The notes: generated from the sequence alone by a model not told the origin. A DNA stretch of 20,972 nt from an uncultured Oxalobacteraceae bacterium (GCA_946478765.1 CAMLDH010000023.1:1-20972); one strand, 5' to 3'. Positions 6,749-14,486 are shown, counted from the first letter of the stretch. A program made the numbers and translations.

Positions 6749-6769
6749 ATGTGTGGGATATGTGTGGGA
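6749..6769. repeat. Tandem 10-base direct repeat between IS end and tRNA
   Basis: ATGTGTGGGA occurs at 6749-6758 and 6760-6769, an 11-bp period. It lies between the IS6 end and the tRNA-Pro 3' end, where integrase arm sites or excisionase sites of a tRNA-targeted island would be. Too short to be certain. Confidence 0.45.
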
Positions 6770-6793
6770 CAAATCGGGAAATCGCTGAAAACA

Positions 6794-6819
6794 AAAGAGC
6801 CGGCGTGCGCCGGCTCTTT
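6794..6819 (-). terminator. Terminator downstream of tRNA-Pro
   Basis: An 11-bp perfect stem, AAAGAGCCGGC (6794-6804) with GCCGGCTCTTT (6809-6819), and a 4-base loop. On the minus strand it ends in a T-run and lies 19 bases past the tRNA 3' end. Confidence 0.85.
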
Positions 6820-6837
6820 GTAAGTCATTGATTTTAT

Positions 6838-6914
6838 TGGTCGGGGCGAGAAGATTCGAACTTCCGACCCCTTGCACCCCATGCAAGTACGCTACCAGGC
6901 TGCGCTACGCCCCG
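6838..6914 (-). tRNA. tRNA-Pro (anticodon GGG)
   Basis: 77 nt on the minus strand with encoded CCA. The acceptor arm CGGGGCG pairs with CGCCCCG, followed by discriminator A. The D-arm region reads TAGCGCAGCCTGGTAGC. The anticodon stem CTTGC/GCAAG carries the loop ATGGGGT, giving anticodon GGG (codons CCC and CCU). The T-arm has TTCGAAT. The 3' end faces the IS and integrase debris, so this gene is the probable former insertion target of a P4-type island. I found no second copy of the tRNA 3' end elsewhere in the window. Confidence 0.96.
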
Positions 6915-6925
6915 ACGAGCTCACG

Positions 6926-6955
6926 ATTATAGCAGAATCGTTGGCGCCTTCGCCA
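6926..6955 (-). promoter_or_regulatory. Promoter of tRNA-Pro
   Basis: On the minus strand an extended -10, TGCTATAAT (TATAAT at 6931-6926), lies 11 bases before the tRNA 5' end. A weak -35 candidate, TGGCGA (6955-6950), is 18 bases upstream of it. Confidence 0.7.
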
Positions 6956-7142
6956 CGATTTGTCTATGGGCTACATACTCAATCCAGCTTTGCCTCGGCT
7001 TTCTTGATAGTCTCAATTCTGCTCGGAGCCTAAGCTCACGAATACTTTTCGAAATGGAGGAAAAACGGGACAATAGCATCATCCTAAAAAACCACCATCA
7101 ACGCTATGCAAGCATGTGTGGCACGGATGGTAACTTTTGAAT

Positions 7143-8285
7143 ATGCCGATCAATATGCCGATCAAAATCAGCCAACAATTCGACGCTGGCGCCATTGAAG
7201 TCTTGCGTGCGGACACTCCGCAAACAATCGATCTCAATATCCGTAAAGATTCTCACGCCGATTTTTCCCAATGGTTTTATTTCCGGCTGCAAGGCGTTCG
7301 CGACGAACAATGCATCATGCGCTTCCTGAATGCCGGCCAGGCGACTTATCCGGCCGGTTGGGAAAACTATCAGGCTGTTGCCAGCTATGATCGCGTCGAC
7401 TGGTTCCGCGTGCCGACCAGTTATGACGGGCAGGTCATGACGGTGACCCATACTCCGGCGCGCGATAGCATTTATTACGCCTACTTCGAACCGTACTCCT
7501 GGGAACGGCATCTGGATTTGCTGGGACGTGCGGACGCATGCGCGTACGCGCGGGTCATTGATCTGGGGTGCACCGTGGATGGGCGTGACCTTAATGCGGT
7601 AGTGGTCGGCAATCCATCCGCCGACAAAAAGATCTGGGTGATCGCACGTCAGCATCCGGGCGAATCAATGGCAGAGTGGTTCGCCGAAGGCATGCTGGAT
7701 GCGTTGCTCGATCCTGCCAACGAAACCGCGCAGCGGCTGTTGCAGCATGCAGTGCTATACGTCGTTCCGAACATGAATCCGGACGGCTCGGTGCGCGGTA
7801 ATCTGCGCACCAATGCGGCCGGCGCCAACCTGAATCGCGAGTGGATGACGCCGTCGCTGGAAACCAGTCCCGAGGTTTTTGTTGTAAAGAATAAGATGCA
7901 TGAAGTCGGTTGCAATTTGTTCATCGATGCGCATGGCGACGAAGCCTTGCCCTATGTATTCGTCGCCGGCAATGAAATGCTGGAAGACTTCAGGCCGCAA
8001 CAAGCCGGCGAGCAGGAAGTGTTTTTGGAAAATTTCAAAAAGGCGAATCCGGAATTTCAGACCGAGCATGGCTATCCGGCCAGCAAATATAACGAAAACA
8101 TGCTGACCCTGGCATCCAAATACGTCGGACATACCTTCAAGTGCATTTCGCTGACGCTGGAGATGCCATTCAAGGACAATGCGAACCGACCCGATCCGCA
8201 GACGGGTTGGAGCGGCGCGCGTAGCGCAAAACTGGGGCAGGCGATATTGCAGCCGATATTGCAGGCAATGGAGGCCGCACCGTGA
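7143..8285 (+). CDS. M14-type cytosolic metallocarboxypeptidase (CCP/Nna1-like)
   Basis: 380 residues from the ATG at 7143. Zinc carboxypeptidase of the cytosolic M14 branch, whose eukaryotic members remove glutamates from protein tails; bacterial substrates are mostly unknown. An N-terminal beta domain (about 1-120, with FSQWFYFRLQG and YSWERH) precedes the catalytic domain. The zinc motif HPGE gives His171 and Glu174, NPDGSVRGNLR...GANLNREW follows, the third ligand His264 is in DAHGDE, and the catalytic Glu340 is in LTLEMPFKD. No signal peptide is seen. The start is uncertain: a 12-base tandem duplication puts ATGCCGATC at 7143 and 7155, and a TTG lies at 7137; only a weak GGATGG at 7125 precedes them. 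The stop overlaps the start of the next gene, so the two are coupled. Confidence 0.88.
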   Translation: MPINMPIKISQQFDAGAIEVLRADTPQTIDLNIRKDSHADFSQWFYFRLQGVRDEQCIMRFLNAGQATYPAGWENYQAVASYDRVDWFRVPTSYDGQVMTVTHTPARDSIYYAYFEPYSWERHLDLLGRADACAYARVIDLGCTVDGRDLNAVVVGNPSADKKIWVIARQHPGESMAEWFAEGMLDALLDPANETAQRLLQHAVLYVVPNMNPDGSVRGNLRTNAAGANLNREWMTPSLETSPEVFVVKNKMHEVGCNLFIDAHGDEALPYVFVAGNEMLEDFRPQQAGEQEVFLENFKKANPEFQTEHGYPASKYNENMLTLASKYVGHTFKCISLTLEMPFKDNANRPDPQTGWSGARSAKLGQAILQPILQAMEAAP

Positions 8286-8746
8286 GCATTGAAATCGAGC
8301 GCAAATTCCTGACCGTCGATGACCGCTGGCGGTCATTGGTAAAGGGGGTGTCGATTCGGCAGGGTTATCTGTCTTCGCATGCCGATCGCATCGTGCGGGT
8401 CCGTATCGAAGGGGCGTCGGCGATGCTGACGATCAAGGGCCGTACGGTCGGCGTCAGCCGCGGCGAATGGGAGTATCCGATTCCATTGGACGATGCCGCG
8501 AAATTCCTTAGCGAGCTTTGCGAAAAGCCGATCATCGAAAAAAGTCGCTATCGCATCCCGTACCAAGGCATGGTGTGGGAAGTCGATGAATTTTTGGGCG
8601 ACAACGCCGGGCTGGTGGTGGCCGAAATCGAGCTTGAAGCAGCCGACCAGCAATTTGCCAAGCCCGACTGGATCGGGGCAGAAGTCACGCATGACAAGCG
8701 CTATTTCAATGCGAACCTGCTGCGCCATCCTTATACGCGCTGGTAG
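8282..8746 (+). CDS. CYTH domain protein (class IV adenylate cyclase/triphosphatase superfamily)
   Basis: 154 residues forming a single CYTH domain. Members bind triphosphate compounds in a beta-barrel tunnel; single-domain bacterial proteins are mostly inorganic triphosphatases, with adenylate cyclase a less likely activity. The signature EXEXK is at the N-terminus (Glu4, Glu6, Lys8 in MSIEIERKF). Basic and acidic tunnel residues follow in RIVRVRIEG, LTIKGRTVG, EWEYPIP, EKSRYRIPY, WEVDEFLGDN and VAEIELE. The GTG start overlaps the upstream TGA (GTGA at 8282-8285), so it is translationally coupled to the carboxypeptidase gene. No terminator with a clear T-run follows; a small perfect dyad lies at 8770-8786. 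Confidence 0.9.
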   Translation: MSIEIERKFLTVDDRWRSLVKGVSIRQGYLSSHADRIVRVRIEGASAMLTIKGRTVGVSRGEWEYPIPLDDAAKFLSELCEKPIIEKSRYRIPYQGMVWEVDEFLGDNAGLVVAEIELEAADQQFAKPDWIGAEVTHDKRYFNANLLRHPYTRW

Positions 8747-8769
8747 AGGGCGCTTTAGCGGTAGCAAGT

Positions 8770-8786
8770 CGACAATGGCATTGTCG
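8770..8786. promoter_or_regulatory. Perfect dyad after the CYTH gene
   Basis: CGACAATG, one base, then CATTGTCG. It lies 24 bases past the CYTH stop and lacks a T-run. It could be an operator for something downstream or a weak transcript end. Confidence 0.4.
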
Positions 8787-8945
8787 CCGCCACTGGGTGC
8801 TGGTGGGCTTCGCCTTTGTGACCGGGAGAAATACGTGATCCATGCAGTCACCGAAATATTTCACTGCTCGATTGCAAGGCAACGCGAGGAGCCCTTCAGC
8901 CGACGCCACAGCCGGCTTGACGCAAATCTTACTCAATCTTTTGTT

Positions 8946-8964
8946 GCGAATAATTCTCATTTGC
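8946..8964 (+). promoter_or_regulatory. Fur-box-like operator with candidate promoter
   Basis: The 19-mer GCGAATAATTCTCATTTGC matches 12 of 19 positions of the Fur consensus GATAATGATAATCATTATC by my count, and its AATAAT.CTCATT core is typical of iron-regulated siderophore promoters. A possible -35 (TTGCGA, 8945-8950) and -10 (TACGAT, 8967-8972), 16 bases apart, flank and overlap it, so bound Fur would block polymerase. The next gene downstream is the first siderophore synthetase, about 600 bp away, which is unusually far. Confidence 0.6.
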
Positions 8965-9049
8965 GTTACGATGACTTCGCTGTGCACTTTTGGCAAGGGT
9001 GTAATCGTTGTTGCAACGAGGGTGCCAAGGTAGTGCAGCATTCAATTTA

Positions 9050-9075
9050 GAGCCTCCCTCTACCGGGAGAGGCTC
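9050..9075 (+). other. Hairpin downstream of the Fur-box promoter
   Basis: GAGCCTC (9050-9056) pairs with GAGGCTC (9069-9075), with two more C-G pairs past a bulged A. It lies about 80 bp past the predicted promoter. The first T-run (TTTT) is about 14 bases further on, so it is a poor terminator but may be an attenuator or part of a small RNA. Confidence 0.4.
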
Positions 9076-9243
9076 GTAGCCAGCTAGCTTTTCCAACAAG
9101 CGGAAAGCCGCCAGTCAATGATGTTTTGCGAGGGAGCGCGTATGCGCAACCCGTCAGCGGCTGGTGCAAGATGGTTCCCCGTTTTGTCTCCGTTACGATC
9201 GCGCCGATTCTTTGAGGGTCTTGGCGCAGCATCGTAGATCGAC

Positions 9244-9472
9244 GTTCCCTTTGCATTGCTTTTCCGGTCTCGCTGAGGAACGTGCACGAAATAACTTCCC
9301 GATTTGTCTCGCGGCAGACGGGCGCATTGCAGCGTTGCCCCTCGTTTGTGTAGCCCGCTACACGGCACTCGGGGCGCCTTGCACTGCATCCCGTCCGCCA
9401 CGTCCAAATCGGGAAGTTATTCCGCGCACATTCCTTAACGCGAGGCTGTAACCGTCGCTTTTCAAAGGAAAC
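9244..9472. repeat. Large imperfect palindrome (~229 bp)
   Basis: The central hairpin is GTGTAG/CTACAC with loop CCCG (9348-9363). About its exact centre, arms 9276-9306 and 9405-9435 pair over 31 positions with three mismatches, including a perfect 17-bp block at 9290-9306 and 9405-9421. With one- or two-base offsets, pairing continues inward (GACGGG/CCCGTC and GCCCC/GGGGC) and outward (CTCGC/GCGAG, then GTTCCCTTTG against CAAAGGAAAC). It looks like an inverted duplication or a MITE-like element in the siderophore leader. Confidence 0.8.
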
Positions 9473-9562
9473 CCCCATGTGGGCCAATATCGCTTCTATT
9501 GAGGCGCTGGGACTTCTATTGTCTCGCGCTTACTCGCTGGCATCTTGTCTGGAGGGATCGGC

Positions 9563-11422
9563 ATGACTTCATCCATGACGTGGGATCTGTTTGCCGCCGC
9601 GGTGGCCTCTCCTCACTATCAGGCTGCGCAACAGCGGGTGCTGCGGCAACTCGTTGAGGCATTGCTGTTCGAGCGCGTGCTTGTTCCAGAAATAACGACA
9701 GACGGTCCGGATCGAATGGGCTTCCATATTCCCGGCCGCACACGGGATGGGCGATCGGTCGGTTATCGCTGCTGCGGCCGTATCAGTGAGAGTTTTGGGC
9801 GTATCCGCCTGGATGCAGCGCCCCTTGTGCGCATTGGTCCCGAAGGTGCGCGGCCCGTCGCATCGCTGCAGGAGTTCGTGCTTGAAGCAGGACAGATGAT
9901 CGACACCGACGAGAGCCTGCTGAACCGCTTCCTGCGTGAACTGCAGCAAACGTTGTTGAAAGACACATTGGCACGCTACATGCGTCGGCAAGACGCGCAG
10001 GAACGCGATTTGACTGCATTGGAAGGGCAGTTGCAGGACGGGCATCCCTACCATCCCTGCTACAAGTCGCGCGTCGGTTTCGATCCGCTCGACAATGCGG
10101 CCTATGGGCCGGAGTTTGCGCCATCGGTGCGTTTGGTGTGGCTGGCGCTGCGGCGTGAGCATGCCACCTTTGCGGCCTGTCATGACATCGACGTACCCGA
10201 TTTTCTGCGGCGGGAGTTGGGGGAGATGCAGCATGCACATTTCATCGCGAAGCTGCAAAGCGTCGGCCTGATGCCGGAAGACTATCTGCTGTTGCCGGTT
10301 CATCCGTGGCAATGGCGCGAAAAGATCGCGACTGACTTTTTTCCATTATTGCAGCGCCGGGATCTGGTCTGGCTGGGGGAGGGCGAGGACGAGTACCGGC
10401 CCCTGCAATCGATCCGCTCGCTTGCCAATGCGACTCATCCGGCGGCATCCCATGTGAAGCTGCCGGTCGGTATCGTCAACACATCGGCCGACCGGATTCT
10501 GTCCTGCCATAACGTGGAGAACGCGCCGCCGGTGTCGGACTGGCTGTGCGATATTCTCGCGCGTGATGCGGTGCTGCGCGGCACCGGGCTGGTCTTCCTG
10601 CGCGAAGTGGTTGGCATTACTTATCGCGATCCCAATCTGCCGCCGTCCCTGCAAGCGCAGCAGTACGGCATGCTGGGCGCGGTGTGGCGCGAGAGTGTCG
10701 ACAACGCTCTGCAAACGGGTGAGTCGGCGGCGCCTTTTTCCGGCCTGTGCCAATGCGAAGCGGATGGACAACCGTTCATCGCGCCATGGGTCGAGCAATA
10801 CGGTCTTATGCCGTGGCTCGATGCACTGCTGGAGGCGTCGCTGCCGCCGCTCGTCCACCTTCTCTATGCGCACGGCATCGGCATGGAAGCCCATGCGCAG
10901 AATATCGTACTGATGCATTCCGAAGGTAAGCCGTGCCGTATCGCGTTGAAGGATTTGCCCGGCGGCCTGCGCTTCGTGCGCACGTATCTGGCCGATCAAG
11001 AGCGTTGCCCGCAGCTGGTGCCGACGCCATCGTTTCGCAAGCAGGTCAACGCCACCGCAGGGATGGAAACGGTTGTGCCGGAAGAGGTGCGGGATTACTT
11101 TCACGACGCGGTGTTCTTCATCAATTTCGGCGAACTGTCGCTGTTCCTGCGCGCGCATTACGGATTGACGGAAGCCGACTTCTGGGCACGCGTCGCGGCT
11201 TGCATCTTTGCTTATCAGGCGCGCCATCCCGAACTGGCATCGCGCTTTGCCGCCTTCGACCTGTTCGCGCCGACGATTCAGGTGGAGCAGTTGGCCAAGC
11301 GCCGGTTGTTTGCGGAAACCGAAGCACGCCTGCAGCCGGTATCGAATCCCTTGCATCGCCATCGCCGGCAAGCCGTGAAAGAGGCGGCGTGGAAAGGGGT
11401 TGCATGCAAAGGGGCTGCGTAA
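9563..11422 (+). CDS. NRPS-independent siderophore synthetase (IucA/IucC family), first
   Basis: 619 residues, standard for NIS synthetases, which adenylate a carboxylate such as citrate and couple it to an amine or alcohol. I use the ATG at 9563 because GGAGGG lies six bases upstream; a TTG 18 bases earlier lacks this. The nucleotide-binding signature HPYHPCYKSRVGF starts at His161. DNAAYGPEFAPSVRLVWLAL, YLLLPVHPWQW, QSIRSLANATHPAASHVKLP and IVNTSADRILSCHNVENAPP follow, then GIGMEAHAQNIVLM and a C-terminal FhuF-like region (VFFINFGELSLFL). The KSRVGF/YGPEF and NTS..RIL..H.VENAP..SDWL pattern resembles the SfaB/SbnF-type enzymes that act on an already monoacylated intermediate. It is the first gene of a tight five-gene operon; the MFS gene begins 3 bp after its stop. 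The exact substrate cannot be read from sequence. Confidence 0.9.
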   Translation: MTSSMTWDLFAAAVASPHYQAAQQRVLRQLVEALLFERVLVPEITTDGPDRMGFHIPGRTRDGRSVGYRCCGRISESFGRIRLDAAPLVRIGPEGARPVASLQEFVLEAGQMIDTDESLLNRFLRELQQTLLKDTLARYMRRQDAQERDLTALEGQLQDGHPYHPCYKSRVGFDPLDNAAYGPEFAPSVRLVWLALRREHATFAACHDIDVPDFLRRELGEMQHAHFIAKLQSVGLMPEDYLLLPVHPWQWREKIATDFFPLLQRRDLVWLGEGEDEYRPLQSIRSLANATHPAASHVKLPVGIVNTSADRILSCHNVENAPPVSDWLCDILARDAVLRGTGLVFLREVVGITYRDPNLPPSLQAQQYGMLGAVWRESVDNALQTGESAAPFSGLCQCEADGQPFIAPWVEQYGLMPWLDALLEASLPPLVHLLYAHGIGMEAHAQNIVLMHSEGKPCRIALKDLPGGLRFVRTYLADQERCPQLVPTPSFRKQVNATAGMETVVPEEVRDYFHDAVFFINFGELSLFLRAHYGLTEADFWARVAACIFAYQARHPELASRFAAFDLFAPTIQVEQLAKRRLFAETEARLQPVSNPLHRHRRQAVKEAAWKGVACKGAA

Positions 11423-11424
11423 AT

Positions 11425-12621
11425 ATGCGCCGGATTGTCGCCGCGACGCTCGCGGGCCACTTCGCCGCTGCGTTTGCCGCGCTGGGCATGCCGCCGTTTT
11501 ACGATCGCATCCTGCGTGAAGCGCTGGGCAGCGATGCCACTTACCTGGCCGGCTGGTTCTTCGTTATTCCGACGTTGTTGGCGGCGTTGTCCAATCCGTG
11601 GTGGGGTGCGCTGGCCGATCGATTCGGAAAGAGGCGCTTATTGCTGCGTGCCCATCTCGGACTGGCGGCGAGCTTCTGGCTGACGAGCCTGGCCGGCAAC
11701 GCGTGGGAGTTCGGCGCGGCACTTGCATTGCAAGGCGTACTCGGCGGCACCTTCGCCGCTTCGAATGCCTATCTCGCCACCGTGGTGTCCGGTCATCGTC
11801 TGACCCGCTTGCTGACCTTGATGCAGGGTTCGGCGCGTGCCGCATTGTTCGCCGGACCGGCATTCATGGGCGTGCTGGTCCACGGTACAGAGCCATTGCT
11901 GATGTATCGCTATCTCGCGGTGCTGCCTGTGGTATCGGCGCTGCTGGTCTGGTGGCTGCCATCCGGTGAAGCGCAGCAAGCGTCGTCCTCTGCAACGCCG
12001 CCGCAAGTAAGCGACAGCAGCGCGACCGATGAGGCTATTCCACCGTTCCATTTGTACTTCTTGCAGTTTGTTTTCATCTTCGCCACGGTCATCACGTTTC
12101 CGTACTTCGTTCCCTATGCGGAGCATACGCTGCCGAATCTGCCGGCGGCAGCGCCGGGTCTTCTGTTCGGCCTGCCGCATCTGACGTATCTGTTTTGCGC
12201 GCTGCCGATGTCGCGTTACCTCGGGCGGCAACGTTTGCTCGTTACGCTGCTTGCCAGCCAGGCGCTGCTTGTCGCGACTCTGCTGGGACAGGCATGGAGT
12301 CATGATCTGGCGGCGATGGTTGGTTGGCGCATCGTGATGGGGATCGCGATGACCGCCAGTTACATCGCCTTGCACGGACTGGTCGCAGCCATCACCGATG
12401 CCGGTAACGCCGGCCGCCGCTTCGGCTCGCTTGAGGGAAGCACCAAGTGGGGCGCAGTCGCAGCCGGATTGGCCGCAGGCGTCGCTGCTACTCATTGGGG
12501 CTTGCAGGCGCCTTTTCTGATCGGCGCCGTCACGCTGGGCATCACCAGCATCCAACTCTTTTTACTCATGTCCCGGCAATGCCGGGGTGCTTTCAAACAG
12601 CCAGCGCGCACCACCGATTGA
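11425..12621 (+). CDS. MFS transporter, probable siderophore exporter
   Basis: 398 residues in about 11-12 hydrophobic segments, with the major facilitator loop GALADRFGKRRLLLR between helices 2 and 3 (about residues 51-65). A charged, Ser/Ala-rich central loop (about 178-208, SSATPPQVSDSSATDEA) separates the two halves. The closest functional analogue by position is SbnD/SfaA/FslB, which exports carboxylate siderophores by proton antiport. I start at the ATG at 11425, with AGGGG ten bases upstream; an in-frame ATG at 11404, also with a nearby AAAGGGG, would overlap the synthetase end. The gene lies between the two synthetases with a 35-bp gap before the second, so it is part of the operon. 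Import rather than export is possible but less likely beside a TonB receptor. Confidence 0.85.
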   Translation: MRRIVAATLAGHFAAAFAALGMPPFYDRILREALGSDATYLAGWFFVIPTLLAALSNPWWGALADRFGKRRLLLRAHLGLAASFWLTSLAGNAWEFGAALALQGVLGGTFAASNAYLATVVSGHRLTRLLTLMQGSARAALFAGPAFMGVLVHGTEPLLMYRYLAVLPVVSALLVWWLPSGEAQQASSSATPPQVSDSSATDEAIPPFHLYFLQFVFIFATVITFPYFVPYAEHTLPNLPAAAPGLLFGLPHLTYLFCALPMSRYLGRQRLLVTLLASQALLVATLLGQAWSHDLAAMVGWRIVMGIAMTASYIALHGLVAAITDAGNAGRRFGSLEGSTKWGAVAAGLAAGVAATHWGLQAPFLIGAVTLGITSIQLFLLMSRQCRGAFKQPARTTD

Positions 12622-12656
12622 TCATGCGGCCAGCCATCAACTGTTATGGAGTAGTC

Positions 12657-14486
12657 ATGTCGACTTTTGCTTTGCACCTTAGTCCGAGTATGTCGGCGGC
12701 GTATTGCGCCGCCAGCCAGCGCAGCCTGGAAACCCTGCTCAATTGTTATTGCCGCGAAGTGGCGATCCCCGAAGGCCATGCCAGCGTTGGCCCCTTGTTC
12801 GGCCATAACGACTGGCCGCTGGCGTTGCGCTGTGCGTTGGCGACCGGCCAAGCCTTGCATATCCTGCTGCCGCGCCTGGACAGCCGGGTTGTGGTCGCGG
12901 TGCAGCACGATTCGCCCACCGGCAATTATCGTTATCTGTCTGCAGTGTATTGCAAGGCAGCCGGACAGCCTTGGGCGCTGCTCGACTGGCGCGCGCTGGC
13001 CTACCTGGTCATACGCGATCTGGCGGCGAAAAATAAGCAGCCGTTTAACGACGAGCTGCTGGCGCAAATCGAGGATAGCGTGCAAGTGACGACCGCCATT
13101 CTCGAAGCGCCATGGCCGAATGCGATCCCATCGGACCCGTTGTCGGCTTACCTGGATTCCGAACAATCGCTGACCTATGGACACCCATTCCACCCCGCGC
13201 CGAAAAGCCGCCAGGGTTTTAATGCGGAAGATTTACGCCGCTATTCGCCGGAATTGCGCGGCGGCTTTCCATTGCACTATTTCGCGGTGCAGCGCGATGC
13301 GGTGCATGAGCAATCGACGTTGGACAAGGCATGCACCGACATCGTTGCCGCGCAGGCGCCGCAAGGATTGGTGGCCGACGGCGATTACCTGCTGATCCCC
13401 GCGCATCCATGGCAAGCACGCTGGCTGCTGGAGAAGCCGCTGATCACCGAAGCGATGCGCGACGGACGCATTCGCCATCTGGGCGCGCAAGGCGAGTTGT
13501 ACTACCCGACGTCGTCGGTGCGTACGCTTTACCAGCCAGGCAATCCGTATTTTTACAAGTTCTCGCTGCATGTGCGCCTGACCAATTGTGTACGCAAGAA
13601 CGCCGTGTATGAACTGGAAGGCGCATTGCAGGTGAACCGCATCATGGCCCGCGTGATTCCCGAATTGCGAGAACGGTTCCCCGGTACTGCGATCATGGCA
13701 GAACCCGCGTTCCTGTCGGTGGATTTGAAGGATGGCGATGCCGATCGCAACCGCGAAATCACCGAAGGCTTCGGCTTGATTTTGCGCAGCAATTTCGATA
13801 AACACAATCTATTGCCGGGTGCGGTGCCGCTGTTGGCCGGTGCGCTGTTCGGCAATCATGTGCTGGGCGAGGCACGCTTGACGGCGCTGCTGCAGAAGAT
13901 CGCCGAACGGGAAAGCATGACGACGGAAGCGGTGACGGTGGAATGGTTCTCGCGCTATGTGCAGCAGATGATGTATCCGGTGCTGCACTGCTATTTCGCG
14001 CATGGCGTGGTGTTCGAGCCGCACTTGCAAAATGTCGTGATCGGTCTGGTCGCCGACTGGCCGGCGCAAGTGTTCCTGCGCGATTTCGAGGGCGTGAAGC
14101 TGGTGTCGGAACACTGGGCGGCCGATGCACTGTCCGGTGTGAGCCAGCGTGCGCGGGACGCATTGTGCTACGACCGCGAGCAGGGCTGGAAGCGCATTGC
14201 GTACTGCCTGTTCGTCAATAATTTTTGCGAGGCGATCCATCAGCTCGGCGCCGGCAAGCCTGCTTTGCAGCAGACGCTGTGGCGACAAGTGCGCCGCCAT
14301 CTGCAGCACTATCAGCTTGAACATGGAACATCGGCATCGGCTGCACGCATTGCTTCCGTATTGGCGGGGGAACCTCTGCCAAGCAAGGGCAATCTGTGCA
14401 ACCGTTTCCTGAAACAGGCCGATCGGGCAGCGGACTATGTGCCGTTTGCCAATCCATTGGCTGCGTTCATGGAGCGTCCGGTATGA
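12657..14486 (+). CDS. NRPS-independent siderophore synthetase (IucA/IucC family), second
   Basis: 609 residues from the ATG at 12657, which has GGAG five bases upstream; the frame is open further left but lies within the MFS gene. NIS landmarks are GHPFHPAPKSRQGF (His176), RRYSPELRGGFPLHYFAVQR, YLLIPAHPWQARWLLEKP, YYPTSSVRTLYQ, YKFSLHVRLTNCVRKN, then VVFEPHLQNVVIG, VFLRDFEGVKLV and a C-terminal FhuF-like segment (WKRIAYCLFVNNFCEAIHQL). The PKS..GF..D...Y.PE and YPTSSVRT...K..LHV..TN..R pattern recalls SbnC/SbnE-like enzymes, distinct from the first synthetase, so the two probably catalyse successive condensations. The stop overlaps the ATG of the decarboxylase (ATGA), a sign of coupled expression. 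Confidence 0.9.
   Translation: MSTFALHLSPSMSAAYCAASQRSLETLLNCYCREVAIPEGHASVGPLFGHNDWPLALRCALATGQALHILLPRLDSRVVVAVQHDSPTGNYRYLSAVYCKAAGQPWALLDWRALAYLVIRDLAAKNKQPFNDELLAQIEDSVQVTTAILEAPWPNAIPSDPLSAYLDSEQSLTYGHPFHPAPKSRQGFNAEDLRRYSPELRGGFPLHYFAVQRDAVHEQSTLDKACTDIVAAQAPQGLVADGDYLLIPAHPWQARWLLEKPLITEAMRDGRIRHLGAQGELYYPTSSVRTLYQPGNPYFYKFSLHVRLTNCVRKNAVYELEGALQVNRIMARVIPELRERFPGTAIMAEPAFLSVDLKDGDADRNREITEGFGLILRSNFDKHNLLPGAVPLLAGALFGNHVLGEARLTALLQKIAERESMTTEAVTVEWFSRYVQQMMYPVLHCYFAHGVVFEPHLQNVVIGLVADWPAQVFLRDFEGVKLVSEHWAADALSGVSQRARDALCYDREQGWKRIAYCLFVNNFCEAIHQLGAGKPALQQTLWRQVRRHLQHYQLEHGTSASAARIASVLAGEPLPSKGNLCNRFLKQADRAADYVPFANPLAAFMERPV

Larger units (their letters stand above)
8747..9562. other. 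Long intergenic/leader region before the siderophore operon
   Basis: 816 bp with no gene I can support. It contains a perfect dyad, a Fur-box-like site with a candidate promoter, a hairpin, a ~229-bp imperfect palindrome, and two CTTCTATTG copies 20 bp apart (9493-9501 and 9513-9521). The open frames seen here on both strands share peptide fragments because the DNA is palindromic, and I do not regard them as genes. Confidence 0.7.

Noticed and set aside
5918..6755. 8-bp target-site duplication around the IS6 element
   Set aside because: The flanking octamers (5918-5925 and 6748-6755) do not match.
9047..9487. 146-codon minus-strand frame and 95-codon plus-strand frame (9164-9451) before the siderophore operon
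   Set aside because: Both strands encode similar fragments such as ARNNFPI because the DNA is a palindrome. No ribosome-binding site or known domain supports either.
10346..11371. Minus-strand open frame of 341 codons inside the first synthetase
   Set aside because: Rich in Arg/His/Gln with no motif; shadow of the real gene. The same holds for those at 11638-12555, 12492-13193, 13233-13805, 14903-15682 and 19163-20161.
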